Shown in pieces: positions 54,262 to 63,759 of a DNA stretch of 64,000 nucleotides. Each line of letters opens with the position of its first letter. Position 1 is the first letter of the stretch. The DNA comes from CBDFKJ01 sp965248805 (GTDB lineage: Bacteria; Pseudomonadota; Alphaproteobacteria; UBA6615). Below the pieces are notes generated by a model. The model saw only the letters and a list, made by a program, of their open reading frames with translations, searched no databases and was not told the origin of the DNA. The stretch lies in the NCBI GenBank assembly GCA_965248805.1, contig CBDFKJ010000006.1:186001-250000 (forward strand). The letters run 5' to 3'. Position numbers and translations under genes: made by a program.

Positions 54262-55659
54262 ATGGCGGCTGACACCTTCGACGTCATTGTCATTGGCGGC
54301 GGACCGGGCGGCTACGTTGCCGCGATCCGCGCCGCGCAGCTTGGCTTGAACACGGCGGTCGTCGAGCGCGAGCATCTGGGCGGTATCTGCCTCAACTGGG
54401 GCTGCATCCCGACCAAGGCGCTGCTGCGGACGGCCGAACTTTATCACCAAATGCGCCACGCCGAAGCGTTCGGCCTCAAGGCCGACAACGTCTCGTTCGA
54501 TTTCGACCAGGTCGTCAAGCGCTCGCGCAAGGTTGCGAAGCAGCTCTCCGCCGGGGTCGCGCATCTGTTGAAGAAGAACAAGGTCACGGTCTTCGACGGT
54601 CACGGCGCGCTCGCGGGCCACGGCAAGGTCGCGGTGAACAAGGACGGTGAGGCCATCGCGGCGCTCTCGGCCAAGCACATCATCCTGGCGACCGGAGCAC
54701 GCGCCCGGACATTGCCGGGAATGGAACCGGACGGCAATCTGGTCTGGACCTACAAGGAGGCGATGGTGCCGGAGCACATGCCGGCCTCGCCCCTGGTGAT
54801 CGGCTCCGGCGCCATCGGCATGGAATTCGCCTCGTTCTATCGCGACATGGGCGCCGAAGTGACCGTGGTCGAAACCCTGCCGCGCATACTGCCGGTCGAG
54901 GATGAAGAGATCTCCGCCTTCGCGCAGAAGACCTTCACCGAGCAGGGGATCACGTTGCTCACGGACGCTCAGGTTACGGCGCTTGAGAAGGGCGGCGATG
55001 GCGTCACGGCATCGATCGATCACGACGGCAAAGTGACGACGCTGCGGGTGGATCGGGTCATCGTCGCGGTCGGCATTGTCGGTAATGTCGAGGAGATCGG
55101 TCTCGAGGGCACCGGCGTTCAAGTCGATCGCGCGCATGTCGTGGTCGACGAGTGGTCGGCGACGGCCGAGCCCGGCGTGTACGCCATCGGCGATCTGACC
55201 GGCCCGCCGTGGCTGGCGCATAAGGCCATGCACGAAGGCGTCGTCTGCGTCGAGCGCATCGCCGGCGAGGTCACCCACCCCATCGACGCCACCCTCATTC
55301 CCGGCTGCACCTATTGCCGGCCGCAAGTGGCCTCGGTCGGACTGACCGAGGCCGCCGCCACCGAGCAGGGCCACAATGTGAAGGTCGGCCGGTTTCCATT
55401 CGTCGGCAACGGCAAGGCCATTGCGCTCGGCGAGCCCGACGGGCTGATCAAGACCGTGTTCGACGCCGACACCGGCGAGTTATTGGGAGCGCATATGATC
55501 GGCGCCGAGGTCACCGAGTTGATCCAGGGTTACTGCATCGCTCGCACGCTGCAGACGACCGAAGCCGATCTCATGCGCACGATATTCCCGCATCCTACCA
55601 TCAGCGAGGCCATGCACGAGGCGGTTCTTGACGCCTACGGCCGCGCTCTCCACTTCTAA
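54262..55659 (+). CDS. lpd: Dihydrolipoamide dehydrogenase (E3)
   Basis: It reoxidises dihydrolipoamide with FAD and NAD. The 465-residue protein has the FAD-binding [20 protein letters not shown] at residues 6-25, the redox disulfide in [16 protein letters not shown], the NAD-binding [40 protein letters not shown] and the C-terminal catalytic His region [15 protein letters not shown]. The ATG at 54262 gives a standard N-terminus; an upstream frame to 54073 lies within pdhC. Confidence 0.97.
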   Translation: MAADTFDVIVIGGGPGGYVAAIRAAQLGLNTAVVEREHLGGICLNWGCIPTKALLRTAELYHQMRHAEAFGLKADNVSFDFDQVVKRSRKVAKQLSAGVAHLLKKNKVTVFDGHGALAGHGKVAVNKDGEAIAALSAKHIILATGARARTLPGMEPDGNLVWTYKEAMVPEHMPASPLVIGSGAIGMEFASFYRDMGAEVTVVETLPRILPVEDEEISAFAQKTFTEQGITLLTDAQVTALEKGGDGVTASIDHDGKVTTLRVDRVIVAVGIVGNVEEIGLEGTGVQVDRAHVVVDEWSATAEPGVYAIGDLTGPPWLAHKAMHEGVVCVERIAGEVTHPIDATLIPGCTYCRPQVASVGLTEAAATEQGHNVKVGRFPFVGNGKAIALGEPDGLIKTVFDADTGELLGAHMIGAEVTELIQGYCIARTLQTTEADLMRTIFPHPTISEAMHEAVLDAYGRALHF

Positions 55660-55690
55660 ACTGCCGTTCCAACCTCCGAGGCGCGAGTCA

Positions 55691-56623
55691 ATGTCAGCCC
55701 CGACCACATTGCGCCATCCGGAAAAGCGCAATCGGCCCGACAGCCCGCCGCTGCACAAGCCGGCATGGATCAGGGTCAAGGCGCCGACCTCGCCGGTCTA
55801 TGGCGAGGTGCGAAAGCTGATGCGCGGGCTCAACTTGACGACCGTGTGCGAGGAGGCGGCGTGCCCCAACATCGGCGAGTGTTGGGCCTTGAAGCACGCG
55901 ACGCTGATGATCATGGGCGATACCTGCACGCGAGCTTGTGCGTTCTGCAATGTTGCCACCGGCAGGCCGATGCCACTCGACGCGGCGGAGCCGGCCAATG
56001 TGGCGATCGCGGTAGCGACCCTCGGTCTCGCCCACGTGGTGATCACGTCGGTCGACCGGGACGATCTGGCGGATGGCGGGGCGGCGCACTTCGCCGATGT
56101 TGTGCAGCGTATTCGCGCGGCGGCGCCGGAGACCACGATCGAGATCCTGACGCCCGACTTCAAGGACAAGGCCGGTGCGGCCGACACCTTGTTGGCGGCG
56201 CCGCCGGATGTATTCAACCACAACCTGGAGACCGTGCCGCGCCTGTATCCGACCATCCGGCCGGGTGCGCGCTACTTCACCAGTCTCAATCTGTTGCATG
56301 GGATGAAGCAGCGCCTGCCGTCGCTGTTCACCAAGTCCGGCGTCATGGTCGGGCTCGGCGAGACGAAGGCGGAGATCATGCAGGTGATGGACGATCTGCG
56401 CGCGGCGGATGTCGATTTTTTGACCATCGGCCAGTATCTGCAACCGACGCCCAAGCATGCGCCGATCGATCGCTTCGTGACGCCCGACGAGTTCGCTGAA
56501 TACGCCGCGATCGCACGGGCGAAGGGTTTCCTGATGGTATCCAGTTCGCCGTTGACGCGCTCGAGCTATCACGCCGGCGACGATTTCGCGCGGCTCCGAC
56601 AGGCGCGCGCCGCGCAGGCCTGA
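55691..56623 (+). CDS. lipA: Lipoyl synthase
   Basis: This radical-SAM enzyme inserts two sulfurs into octanoyl groups on the E2 and E1-beta lipoyl domains encoded just upstream. The 310-residue protein has the auxiliary cluster motif [13 protein letters not shown] and the SAM-cluster motif [13 protein letters not shown]. Later blocks are [49 protein letters not shown] and [13 protein letters not shown]. The ATG at 55691 is chosen for the family N-terminus. TGATG links it to the next gene. Confidence 0.97.
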   Translation: MSAPTTLRHPEKRNRPDSPPLHKPAWIRVKAPTSPVYGEVRKLMRGLNLTTVCEEAACPNIGECWALKHATLMIMGDTCTRACAFCNVATGRPMPLDAAEPANVAIAVATLGLAHVVITSVDRDDLADGGAAHFADVVQRIRAAAPETTIEILTPDFKDKAGAADTLLAAPPDVFNHNLETVPRLYPTIRPGARYFTSLNLLHGMKQRLPSLFTKSGVMVGLGETKAEIMQVMDDLRAADVDFLTIGQYLQPTPKHAPIDRFVTPDEFAEYAAIARAKGFLMVSSSPLTRSSYHAGDDFARLRQARAAQA

Positions 56624-57087
56624 TGCCCATCCACGCCGAGCAGCGTGTGCTGCCGTACTCGCAAGCGCAGATGTATCGCCTGGTCTCCGATATAGAAACC
56701 TATCCGGAGTTCCTGCCCTGGTGCCTGGCGGCGCGTATCAACCGGCGCAAGGAGGAAGTCATCTGGGCCGACATGGTGGTCGGCTTCCGGATGTTCCGCG
56801 AGACCTTCACCTCCAAGGTGACGCTCGACGCGCCGGAGCGGATCAACGTCGAATACATCTCCGGTCCGCTCAGCCACATGCGCAACGACTGGCGGTTTGC
56901 CGCGCTCGGCGACGGACAGTGCGAGATCGACTTCTATGTCGATTTCGATTTGCGCTCGAAGAACTTGCAGCGCATGGTCGGCGTACTGTTCCACGAGGCC
57001 GTCAAGCGCATGGTCACCGCCTTCGAGGTGCGTGCGACCGACCTCTACGGACGGCCGCCCTACGGTGCCCTGAGCACGGTGAAATAG
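56623..57087 (+). CDS. Coenzyme Q-binding COQ10/RatA-type START-domain protein
   Basis: This 154-residue protein starts [20 protein letters not shown] and has DIETYPEFLPWCLAARI, ADMVVGFRMFRETFTSKVTL, YISGPLSHMRNDWRF and SKNLQRMVGVLFHEAVKRMV. These are hallmarks of the COQ10/RatA family, which binds ubiquinone or, in E. coli, affects ribosomes. Its ATG overlaps the lipA stop. Its stop codon directly abuts the stop of the convergent DUF302 remnant. Confidence 0.92.
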   Translation: MPIHAEQRVLPYSQAQMYRLVSDIETYPEFLPWCLAARINRRKEEVIWADMVVGFRMFRETFTSKVTLDAPERINVEYISGPLSHMRNDWRFAALGDGQCEIDFYVDFDLRSKNLQRMVGVLFHEAVKRMVTAFEVRATDLYGRPPYGALSTVK

Positions 57088-57175
57088 TCAGGGTGCCACC
57101 GTCTCGCCGGCGATCTTCGCGAACAGGCCGTCCAATTCCGCCGCCAACGCGGCCAAGTCGGCATTGTCGCCTTAG

Positions 57176-58621
57176 CAGCCCGGTGATGAAGTCGCGCTTT
57201 GATCAATCGGTTTCGGGGATGATGATAACGAGCATGGCTGGTTTGCCTTCGATGTTCGCCACGATGGCGATCGCCAGGGCAGCATCGAACTGAATAACGA
57301 ACAAAAGGGTGCTCTTTGCACTCGCAGCCTCCCTCGGCGTGCCTGATCCGAACAGCGCGCGCGTCAGAATGCCGAGATTGAACCCGGCGACATGGATCAG
57401 GTAGCGTTTGTGGACGTTCTCGCGCGCCCGCAGCAACGCGCGGCGCATGCCGCCACGGTCGAGGACATGGGCGAAGCTGCGCTCGACCATCATCACCGCG
57501 CCTGCGCATGGCGTTCCGCGCGACGCCGGACTTCAATCGCGCCCGGTTGGCGTAGACAGCCTGACGTGCCGCCTGGTCGCCATGCCAGCGCAGATAGCCG
57601 TTGGCGGGCTCCGGCTCGGAGATCCGCGTTTTCCAGACGCCGCCGTCGAGGTCTTTCAGCCCCTCGCGTGAATGATAGCCCTTGTCGCCAACGAGACTGC
57701 AGGGCTCTGCCCGTGTTGGAGCCAGGCCGACCTCGGCGAGGTTGCGCGCGGCCGCCTCCAGCGTCCCAGGCAAAGTCGTCGTGTCGCCTTCATCGGCTGG
57801 ATAGATCGGTGCCGCAACGATGACGCCGGTGTCGAGATCGACCGCGTGCTCGGGCTTGTAGGCCAGATGCGTGGTGCCGTCCTTCATCCGCGCGATCTTC
57901 GCATCAGGATCGGTCGGGCTCGTCCAATCCTTGTTCGAAAGCTTCTTGCCCTTCCGCCGGCGATCGAGCCGGACGAGGTCGTCGATCGTCGGCGTTTCGA
58001 CGCCACTCTCCTTCGCCATTTGCGTCAGCATCTCGCGATAGGTCTCGCCGCTATCGCGCCGCACGATGGCTCGCAGGGCGGCGTTGGCTTCCATCGTCGA
58101 GCCGTCGACGCCGATCCGCTCGCCCTTCACCAGGCCGCGCGCGGCGACGAGAGCCAGAACCCAGTCGAAAACCTTTTCATGGACCTCGTGCGGCAGCCGG
58201 CCGCGCGTCTTCGACAACCAGGAACGATCGGGAACCTTGTCCCGGTTCGCCAACCGCAGAAACGCGCGAAGCGACAGCGAATCCGAACAGCGCCAAGCGA
58301 TGCCGCGCTCGCTGCCGATGCCCTCGAAATAGCCGATCATGTGCATCCGGAAATAACGCCCCGGCGGCAGCGAAGGAGCCCCCATCCGAGGTGCGTAGTA
58401 TGGCTTGCACGTCGCCTCCACGAAGCCGTCAAAGCCAGACTCGGTCAGCAACTCATGCAGCCGGTCGGAAAACGCGTGTCCAGGCGAACGCGGCATCTCC
58501 GCCCATGTCACCACGAGGTCACCCTGAACCTCGCTCTGTCGTCTCAATGCCATCGCACGACGCCCGTCTAAATCTCTATGTTCAGACAGAATCAGACACG
58601 CCGGACTTCGTCAACGGGCTG
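57176..58621 (-). mobile_element. IS1182/IS5-like element copy B
   Basis: This 1446-bp element has inverted repeats CAGCCCGGTGATGAAGTC (57176-57193) and GACTTCGTCAACGGGCTG (58604-58621). The flanks are TTAG on the left and GTAG on the right, a 4-bp duplication with one mismatch. It is clearly related to, but diverged from, copies A and C. It interrupts the 3' part of the DUF302 gene. Confidence 0.88.
57203..58553 (-). pseudogene. DDE transposase of copy B, one frameshift
   Basis: The frame from the ATG at 58553 runs through WAEMPRSPGHAFSDRLHELL, GRYFRMHMIGYFEGIGSERG, VKGERIGVDGSTMEANAALR (first Asp), DDLVRLDRRRKGKKLSNKDW, HLAYKPEHAVDLDTGVIVAA and LVGDKGYHSREGLKDL (second Asp). Near 57497 the frame changes to VERSFAHVLDRGGMRRALLR, containing the catalytic Glu, and ends at 57203. 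Its N-terminal two thirds are intact, unlike copies A and C, which shows where those copies are broken. It is probably inactive unless the shift is bypassed. Confidence 0.8.
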
Positions 58622-58883
58622 GTAGGCGATGGCGAACACGGCGCTGGGCGTCTTGTAGCTAAGGCTGGCGGTGCCGTCGGCATTCTCGGTCACGTAGAAA
58701 CGGATCGGCGCCTCGATGCCGGCCTCGACGCTGGCGGCGAGCATGCGCACCGCGAAGTCGTTCCGGAACACACCGGCCACATAGTTGCCGGCGATGGCGA
58801 CGCCGCGGCGCTGCGCGCCGGCGCTGGCGCTGGCTTGCGTCACGAGCCCCATGCCGTTGGCTTCGATCGCCTGTTTGAGCCTA

Positions 58884-59768
58884 GTGGAGGGATCGGAACG
58901 AAAGAGTCCGAATTGGGGTTCCGTATTTTGCTGTGGTATGCGCCCGGCAAGGCGCCGGTCCCGCTCGATCGTGTCGCCGAGATCGTGCGCCTGACGCAGC
59001 AACCGCCGCCGTTTGAGGCGACCCACTGGACGTTGCGCGCGATGGCCAGGGCGGCCGGTATTGCCGCCTCGACGGTGCAGGCGATCTGGAAGGCTCACGG
59101 TCTCAGCCCGCACCGCTGGCGCAACTTCAAGCTGTCGACCGACCCTGCCTTCGCCGAGAAACTCACCGATATCGTCGGCCTGTATGTCGACCCGCCGGCC
59201 CATGCGGTGGTGTTGTCGATCGATGAGAAGTCACAGATCCAGGCGCTCGACCGCCGGTCTGCCGATGAAGAAGGGACGCGCCGGCACCATGACCCATGAC
59301 TACAAACGGCACGGCACGACCACGCTGTTTGCGGCGCTCAACGTTCTGGACGGAACGGTGATCGGCCAGAACATGCAGCGCCACCGCCATCAGGAGTTCA
59401 TCCGCTTCCTCAACCGCATCGAGCGCACGGTGCCGGCGGACAAGGCCATCCACGCGATCGTCGACAACTACGCGGCGCACAACAAGGACAAGGTCCGCGC
59501 CTGGCTCGCCCGCCATCCGCGCTGGACTTTCCACTTCACACCGACCTCCTGCTCGTGGCTCAATGCCGTCGAGGGCTTCTTCGCAAAACTCACCCGGCGG
59601 CGGCTCAAGCACGGCGTCTTCCATTCCGTCGTCGATCTCCAGGCCGCAATCAACCGCTTCGTCCGCGAATACAATGCGGCCAACCCACAGCCGTTCATAT
59701 CGAAAGCCGACCCCGACGACATCATCGCAGCCCGAAACCGAGGGTTCCAAACGTTGAAATCAATCCAC
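58884..59768 (+). mobile_element. IS630-type element, copy 3
   Basis: This 885-bp element is flanked by TA at 58882-58883 and 59769-59770. It is nearly identical to copies 1 and 2 but in the opposite orientation. It splits the DUF302 gene after the codon region for FDPLVA. Differences from copy 1 include a few substitutions near each end. Confidence 0.92.
58884..59768 (+). pseudogene. IS630 transposase, copy 3, same frame break
   Basis: The first frame ends at 59299 and the second ends at 59771, just outside the element. The frame change between QALDR and GLPMKKG is the same as in copies 1 and 2, and the same N-terminal part is missing. The catalytic residues in SIDEKS, VDNYAAH and NAVEGFF are intact. 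Confidence 0.8.
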
Positions 59769-59926
59769 TAGCCACCAACGGGTCGAAACCGTGCGGGGAG
59801 GGAAGGACCCGGGTTCCTTCCGGGGCGGCCAGCGCTGTGAACGCGACCACGCACATGGCGGTGATCGACAGGTATCGAGCGGATTGGCGGATCATTGCGG
59901 CCTCCAGTTCGCGACATTAGGCTTAT

Positions 59927-61349
59927 CAGCCCGTTGAAAAAGTCGCGGCCATCTGACTCTGTGACGAGGGCATGGTTCGAGTCGGGAGCTTCGTCATGGC
60001 GTTGGGACGACAAGGGGATCGACAGGTGGACTTGATGGTCAGTTGGGCAGAGATGCCTCGCTCGCCCGGCCACGTGTTTTACGACCAGCTGGCTGGTCGA
60101 TGCCGGTTTCGATGCGTTCGCCGAGGACCTGTGTGAGCCCTATTACGCGCCAGGGATCGGACGTCCGGGAATCCCACCGGGGCGTTACTTCCGGATGCAC
60201 CTGGTCGGCTACTTCGAAGGCCTCGACAGTGAGCGGGCGTTGGAGTGGCGGTGCGCCGACAGCTTGTCGCTGCGTGAGTTCTTGCGCCTGGAGGCGCGCG
60301 CACGTGTGCCTGACCACTCGTCGTTGAGCACGATCCGCAGCCGCACGCGGTGCATGAGGCAGTGTTAGCCTGGGTGCTGGACGTTCTTGGCGAGCACGGC
60401 CTGGTCAAGGGCGAGCGGATTGGGGTCGATGCTTCGACCATGGAGGCGAACGCGGCGCTGCGCTCGATCGTGCGCCGCGACAGCGGCGAAAGCTATCGCC
60501 AGATGCTGCAGCGCATGGCCGCCGACAGCGGGATCGAGACCGCGGCGAATGACTTGGCGCAGATGGATCGGCGGCGCAAGGGCAAGAAACTCTCCAATGC
60601 GGACTGGGTCTCGACGCGGAGGCCAAAATCGCCAGGATGAAGGACGGCACGACGCATCTGGCCTACAAGCCCGAACACGCGGTCGACCTCGACACCGGGG
60701 CGGTGATCGCGGCCGAGCTGTATCCGGCCGATCAGGGCGACACGACCACCCTGCCGACAACGTTGACGTCAGCCGAGGCCAAGCTGGCGGCTGTGGGCGC
60801 AGCGCCGACGGCCGACGAACCGGCGGAGCTGGTGACCGACAAAGGCTACTTCGGCCGCGAGGTGCTGAAGTCCCTTGCCGACGGCGCCTGGACGACCCGC
60901 ATCGCCGAACCGAAGGGCAAGGGGCTCTCGCGCTGGCACGGCGACGACGCCGCTCGGCGGGCCGTTTACAACAACCGCAACCGATTGCTGTCGGGCGTGG
61001 CGAAGGCCGCGTTCAAACTCCGCGCCGAAGTGGTCGAGCGGGGCTTCGCCCAGGTCCTCGATCGCGGCGGCATGCGCCGCACTTGGCTGCGTGGGCGCGA
61101 GAACGTCGGCAAGCGCTATCTGATCCACGTCGCCGGACACAACCTGGGCGTCCTATTGCGCCAGTTGATCGGCGCCGGGACCCCGCGAGAGGCTGCGGCC
61201 AAGGGCTTGGCGGTCCTGCTGCTTGTCTTGCGACAGGAACAATCGCTGATCATTATCCTCGCCCTCAATAACCCCCCGGCGCCGGGTCTCGCCGCCGCCA
61301 TTGTTATCACGCCCGATGCTTCATCAACTCAGTCTTCTTCAACGGGCTG
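59927..61349 (+). mobile_element. IS1182/IS5-like element copy C
   Basis: This 1423-bp element is bounded by CAGCCCGTTGAAAAAGTC (59927-59944) and GTCTTCTTCAACGGGCTG (61332-61349). The flanks are TTAT and CTAT, again a 4-bp pair with one mismatch. It matches copy A closely and lies in opposite orientation. It inserted 31 bp upstream of the DUF302 start, probably in its promoter, and 51 bp from the cinA stop. Confidence 0.9.
59996..61349 (+). pseudogene. DDE transposase of copy C, three frame breaks
   Basis: Compared with the transposase of copy B, the frame is broken near 60090 (after HVFYDQL), near 60350 (between STIRSR and the PHAVHEAV segment) and near 60611 (between NADW and DAEAKIARMKDG). 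From 60637 the frame is open through HLAYKPEHAVDLDTGAVIAA, LVTDKGYFGREVLKSL (Asp) and VVERGFAQVLDRGGMRRTWL (Glu), and runs past the element end to 61530 without a stop inside the element. The protein cannot be made as a single chain. Confidence 0.8.
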
Positions 61350-61400
61350 CTATGCTGTAGTCGATCGCGGGGCCGTTGCCGCGTCAATCGGCCGTGAGAC

Positions 61401-61889
61401 CTATGTGAGTTGCTGGCGCACTAGGTCGAAGCCGGCACGCACCGTCGCCTCGCGGATCGCGGCGCGGGTGCCGGGAAAGATTTCCACACGGTGCAATGTC
61501 GGCCGGTCGGTGCGCGCAGAGGCCAGATAGACCAAACCTACCGGCTTCGTCGGGGTCGCGCCGTCAGGCCCGGCGATGCCGGTGACTGCTACGCTGATGT
61601 CGACCCGCGCCCGCGCCAACGCGCCCTCGGCCATGGCGCAGGCGACGGCTTCGCTGACCGCGCCATGCTCGGCGATGAGTTCCATCGGAACCCCGAGAAG
61701 GTCGATCTTGGCCGCGTTGGCGTAGGTCACGAAGCCGCGCTCGACCACATCGGAGCTGCCGGGGATCTCCGTCAGGCAGGCGATGATGAGCCCGCCGGTG
61801 CATGACTCCGCCGTAGCGAGCTGCAATTGCGCCGCCCTCATGTCTTCGAGTAGACCCTCGGCCTTTTTCAATAACGCATTGCCGAACAT
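61401..61889 (-). CDS. CinA-family nicotinamide mononucleotide deamidase (C-terminal domain protein)
   Basis: This 162-residue stand-alone CinA C-terminal (PncC-type) protein deamidates nicotinamide mononucleotide in the pyridine nucleotide salvage cycle. Blocks are LQLATAESCTGGLIIACLTE, SSDVVERGFVTYANAAKIDL, GAVSEAVACAMAEGAL and SVAVTGIAGPDGATPTKPVG. The N-terminal molybdopterin-binding-like domain of full CinA is absent. It ends pgpA-cinA on this strand. Copy C lies 51 bp beyond its stop. Confidence 0.92.
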   Translation of the reverse strand: MFGNALLKKAEGLLEDMRAAQLQLATAESCTGGLIIACLTEIPGSSDVVERGFVTYANAAKIDLLGVPMELIAEHGAVSEAVACAMAEGALARARVDISVAVTGIAGPDGATPTKPVGLVYLASARTDRPTLHRVEIFPGTRAAIREATVRAGFDLVRQQLT

Positions 61890-61906
61890 TACTACTTCAG
61901 ACTCTG

Positions 61907-62365
61907 CTAAGTGGCCCAGCGGGCAACGAGCCAAGCCGCGAGGCCGGCGTAGGCGCCGGCAACGAGATCGTCGGCCATGATCCCCGCCGCGCCCGGGATA
62001 TGCCGCTCCGCCAAGTACACAGGCCATGGCTTGGCGATGTCGGCGATGCGGAACACGACGAATGCCACCGGCCACAGGCGCCAGTCCAACGCCACCGGGA
62101 GCAACGCCAGCCATTGCCCGGCGACCTCGTCGATAACGACCTGCCCCGGGTCCTTGACCCCGATGTCGGTTTCCATGCGGCCGCCGGCCCACAGTCCCAC
62201 GGCCAGGACCGCGCCGGTGGCTATCGACAAGGCCCAGATGCCGCCCAGCCGAACGAGCCCATAGGCAAGCGGTAATGCCGACAAGGACGCCCACGTGCCG
62301 GGCGCGAAGGGCAGCAGCCCGAGGCCGAACCATGTCGCCAACACTCTTGATGCCACTAGCGACAT
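61907..62365 (-). CDS. pgpA: Phosphatidylglycerophosphatase A
   Basis: This inner-membrane enzyme dephosphorylates phosphatidylglycerophosphate. The 152-residue protein shows GLGLLPFAPGTWASLSALPL, the metal-binding VKDPGQVVIDEVAGQWLAL, FVVFRIADIAKPWPV and GIMADDLVAGAYAGL, with about three hydrophobic segments. It lies 6 bp after ispDF and 17 bp before cinA. Confidence 0.95.
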   Translation of the reverse strand: MSLVASRVLATWFGLGLLPFAPGTWASLSALPLAYGLVRLGGIWALSIATGAVLAVGLWAGGRMETDIGVKDPGQVVIDEVAGQWLALLPVALDWRLWPVAFVVFRIADIAKPWPVYLAERHIPGAAGIMADDLVAGAYAGLAAWLVARWAT

Positions 62366-62371
62366 CGCGAT

Positions 62372-63556
62372 CTAGAGGGGGGGAAGGCGCACGGTCGCGA
62401 CCGCCTGGCCCGCGATGCCTTCACCGCGTCCGGCAAAGCCCAGGCCATCTGTGGTTGTCGCCTTCACGCTGATGCGCGTCGCCGGCACCGTCAGCAATTC
62501 CGCCAAGCGGGCAACCATCGCCGCACGATGCGGCGCGATGGCCGGACGCTGGCAGATTAGCGTGACATCGAGATGGAGCAGCGCACCACCACGCTGTGCG
62601 AGCCGCTCGGATGCGAATCTGAGAAAGGCGTACGAGGGCGCGTCTTTCCACTGCGGGTCGCCCGATGGGAAGTGCGCGCCGATATCGCCGTCGCTCAGCG
62701 CTCCAAGGATGGCGTCGGTCGCCGCGTGCAGGCCGACATCGGCGTCCGAGTGCCCGATCAGTCCGTGGTCGTGGGCGATGGCGCCGCCACACAGCATCAC
62801 GTGATCGCCCGGCCCGAACCGATGCACGTCGAAGCCGGATCCGACGCGGATGTCGCCGGGGTCGCTCAACAGGCGTTCCGCCCGCGCCAGGTCATCGGCC
62901 GTCGTAATTTTCAAATTGTCGGCTTCGCCCGACACCAGCGCGATGTCGATCCCAGCCGCCTCCGCGACAGCTGCGTCGTCGGTAAAGTCATCACCTGCCG
63001 CGGCGCGGTGCGCGTCCAGCAACTGCGCAAAATGAAAACCCTGTGGCGTTTGCGCCCGCCACAGCCCCGAACGCGGTACGGTTGCGGCGATGCGCCCGTC
63101 AGCTTCGCGCTTCAACGTATCGGTAACGGGCAGCGCGGCGATGGCGCCGGACGCATCGTCCAGTGCCGCGAGCACGCGGCCGATCAGCGTCGCCGACGCC
63201 ATCGGGCGCACCGCATCGTGGATCAACACCCGGTCGGGTCCGCGTCCCTCCCAGGCCTCGAGGCCGGCGCACACGGAGGCCTGGCGGCTTGCGCCCCCCA
63301 TGACCGGCCTCGGCAACGCAAACGCCGCCGTTGCGCGCACATACATCTCCGCGTCATCGCGATGGATCACCACTTGCACGTGGTCGACTGCGGCATGGTC
63401 TGCGAACCGGGCCACGGTGTGGGCGATAACGGGCCGGCCGGCGAGTGCGCGGTACTGTTTGGGCACGTCGCCGCCCAAGCGTTGGCCGCGCCCGCCGGCT
63501 ACGATTAGCGCTAGGGTTTCGATCTGCGGACTCCTGAGACCAGTGCCCCGGGCCAC
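62372..63556 (-). CDS. ispDF: Bifunctional MEP cytidylyltransferase / MECDP synthase
   Basis: This 394-residue fusion performs two non-consecutive MEP pathway steps. The IspD part (about 1-230) has LIVAGGRGQRLGGDVPKQYR, RPVIAHTVARFADHAAV, VLIHDAVRPMAS and TPQGFHFAQLLDAH. The IspF part (about 236-394) has RVGSGFDVHRFGPGDHVMLC (metal Asp and His), GHSDADVGLHAATDAILGAL, GDIGAHFPSGDP and KATTTDGLGFAGRGEGIAGQ. It starts with GTG at 63556. The fused form is typical of alphaproteobacteria and works with dxr in this window. Confidence 0.97.
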   Translation of the reverse strand: MARGTGLRSPQIETLALIVAGGRGQRLGGDVPKQYRALAGRPVIAHTVARFADHAAVDHVQVVIHRDDAEMYVRATAAFALPRPVMGGASRQASVCAGLEAWEGRGPDRVLIHDAVRPMASATLIGRVLAALDDASGAIAALPVTDTLKREADGRIAATVPRSGLWRAQTPQGFHFAQLLDAHRAAAGDDFTDDAAVAEAAGIDIALVSGEADNLKITTADDLARAERLLSDPGDIRVGSGFDVHRFGPGDHVMLCGGAIAHDHGLIGHSDADVGLHAATDAILGALSDGDIGAHFPSGDPQWKDAPSYAFLRFASERLAQRGGALLHLDVTLICQRPAIAPHRAAMVARLAELLTVPATRISVKATTTDGLGFAGRGEGIAGQAVATVRLPPL

Positions 63557-63759
63557 CGGTCGATGACCACGGGCGGGCGACAGAGTGGCCTTAACAAACT
63601 CACAACTTTACTGAAAGGCAAGATAATCGCCCGGGCTGTACCGCGATTGTTAACGAAATCTATACCGAGACTCTGCGACTATGGACACGTGGCATCGCGC
63701 CATGTTTGCGCCCGTTATGGGCGCCAGGCGCGGCATGTTTTAAGCAGGAGGGCAGGCCT
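63557..63759. other. Intergenic region between ispDF and the divergent end gene
   Basis: About 200 bp separate the two divergent starts. It contains A/T-rich stretches including GATAAT near 63621 and TTGTTAACG near 63647, but I find no convincing -35/-10 pair. AGCAGGAGG just before 63752 is the ribosome-binding site of the next gene. Confidence 0.35.

Larger units (their letters stand above)
57088..59895 (-). pseudogene. DUF302-family secreted protein gene, split by two different IS elements
   Basis: Three pieces lie on the minus strand. Piece 1, 59895 to 59769, begins MIRQSARYLSITAMCVVAFT, a signal peptide, preceded by GGAGG. Piece 2, 58883 to 58622, carries RLKQAIEANGMGLVTQASAS, AIAGNYVAGVFRNDFAVRML and RFYVTENADGTASLSYKTPS, typical of DUF302. 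Piece 3, 57175 to 57088, ends DLAALAAELDGLFAKIAGET. Removing the IS630 copy with one TA and the IS1182-like copy with one 4-bp flank gives 471 nt, exactly 157 codons, in frame. The intact gene encoded a 156-residue periplasmic protein of unknown function. Confidence 0.8.

Noticed and set aside
54169..55374. 401-codon minus-strand open frame
   Set aside because: It is antisense to lpd, which has all FAD, disulfide and NAD motifs.
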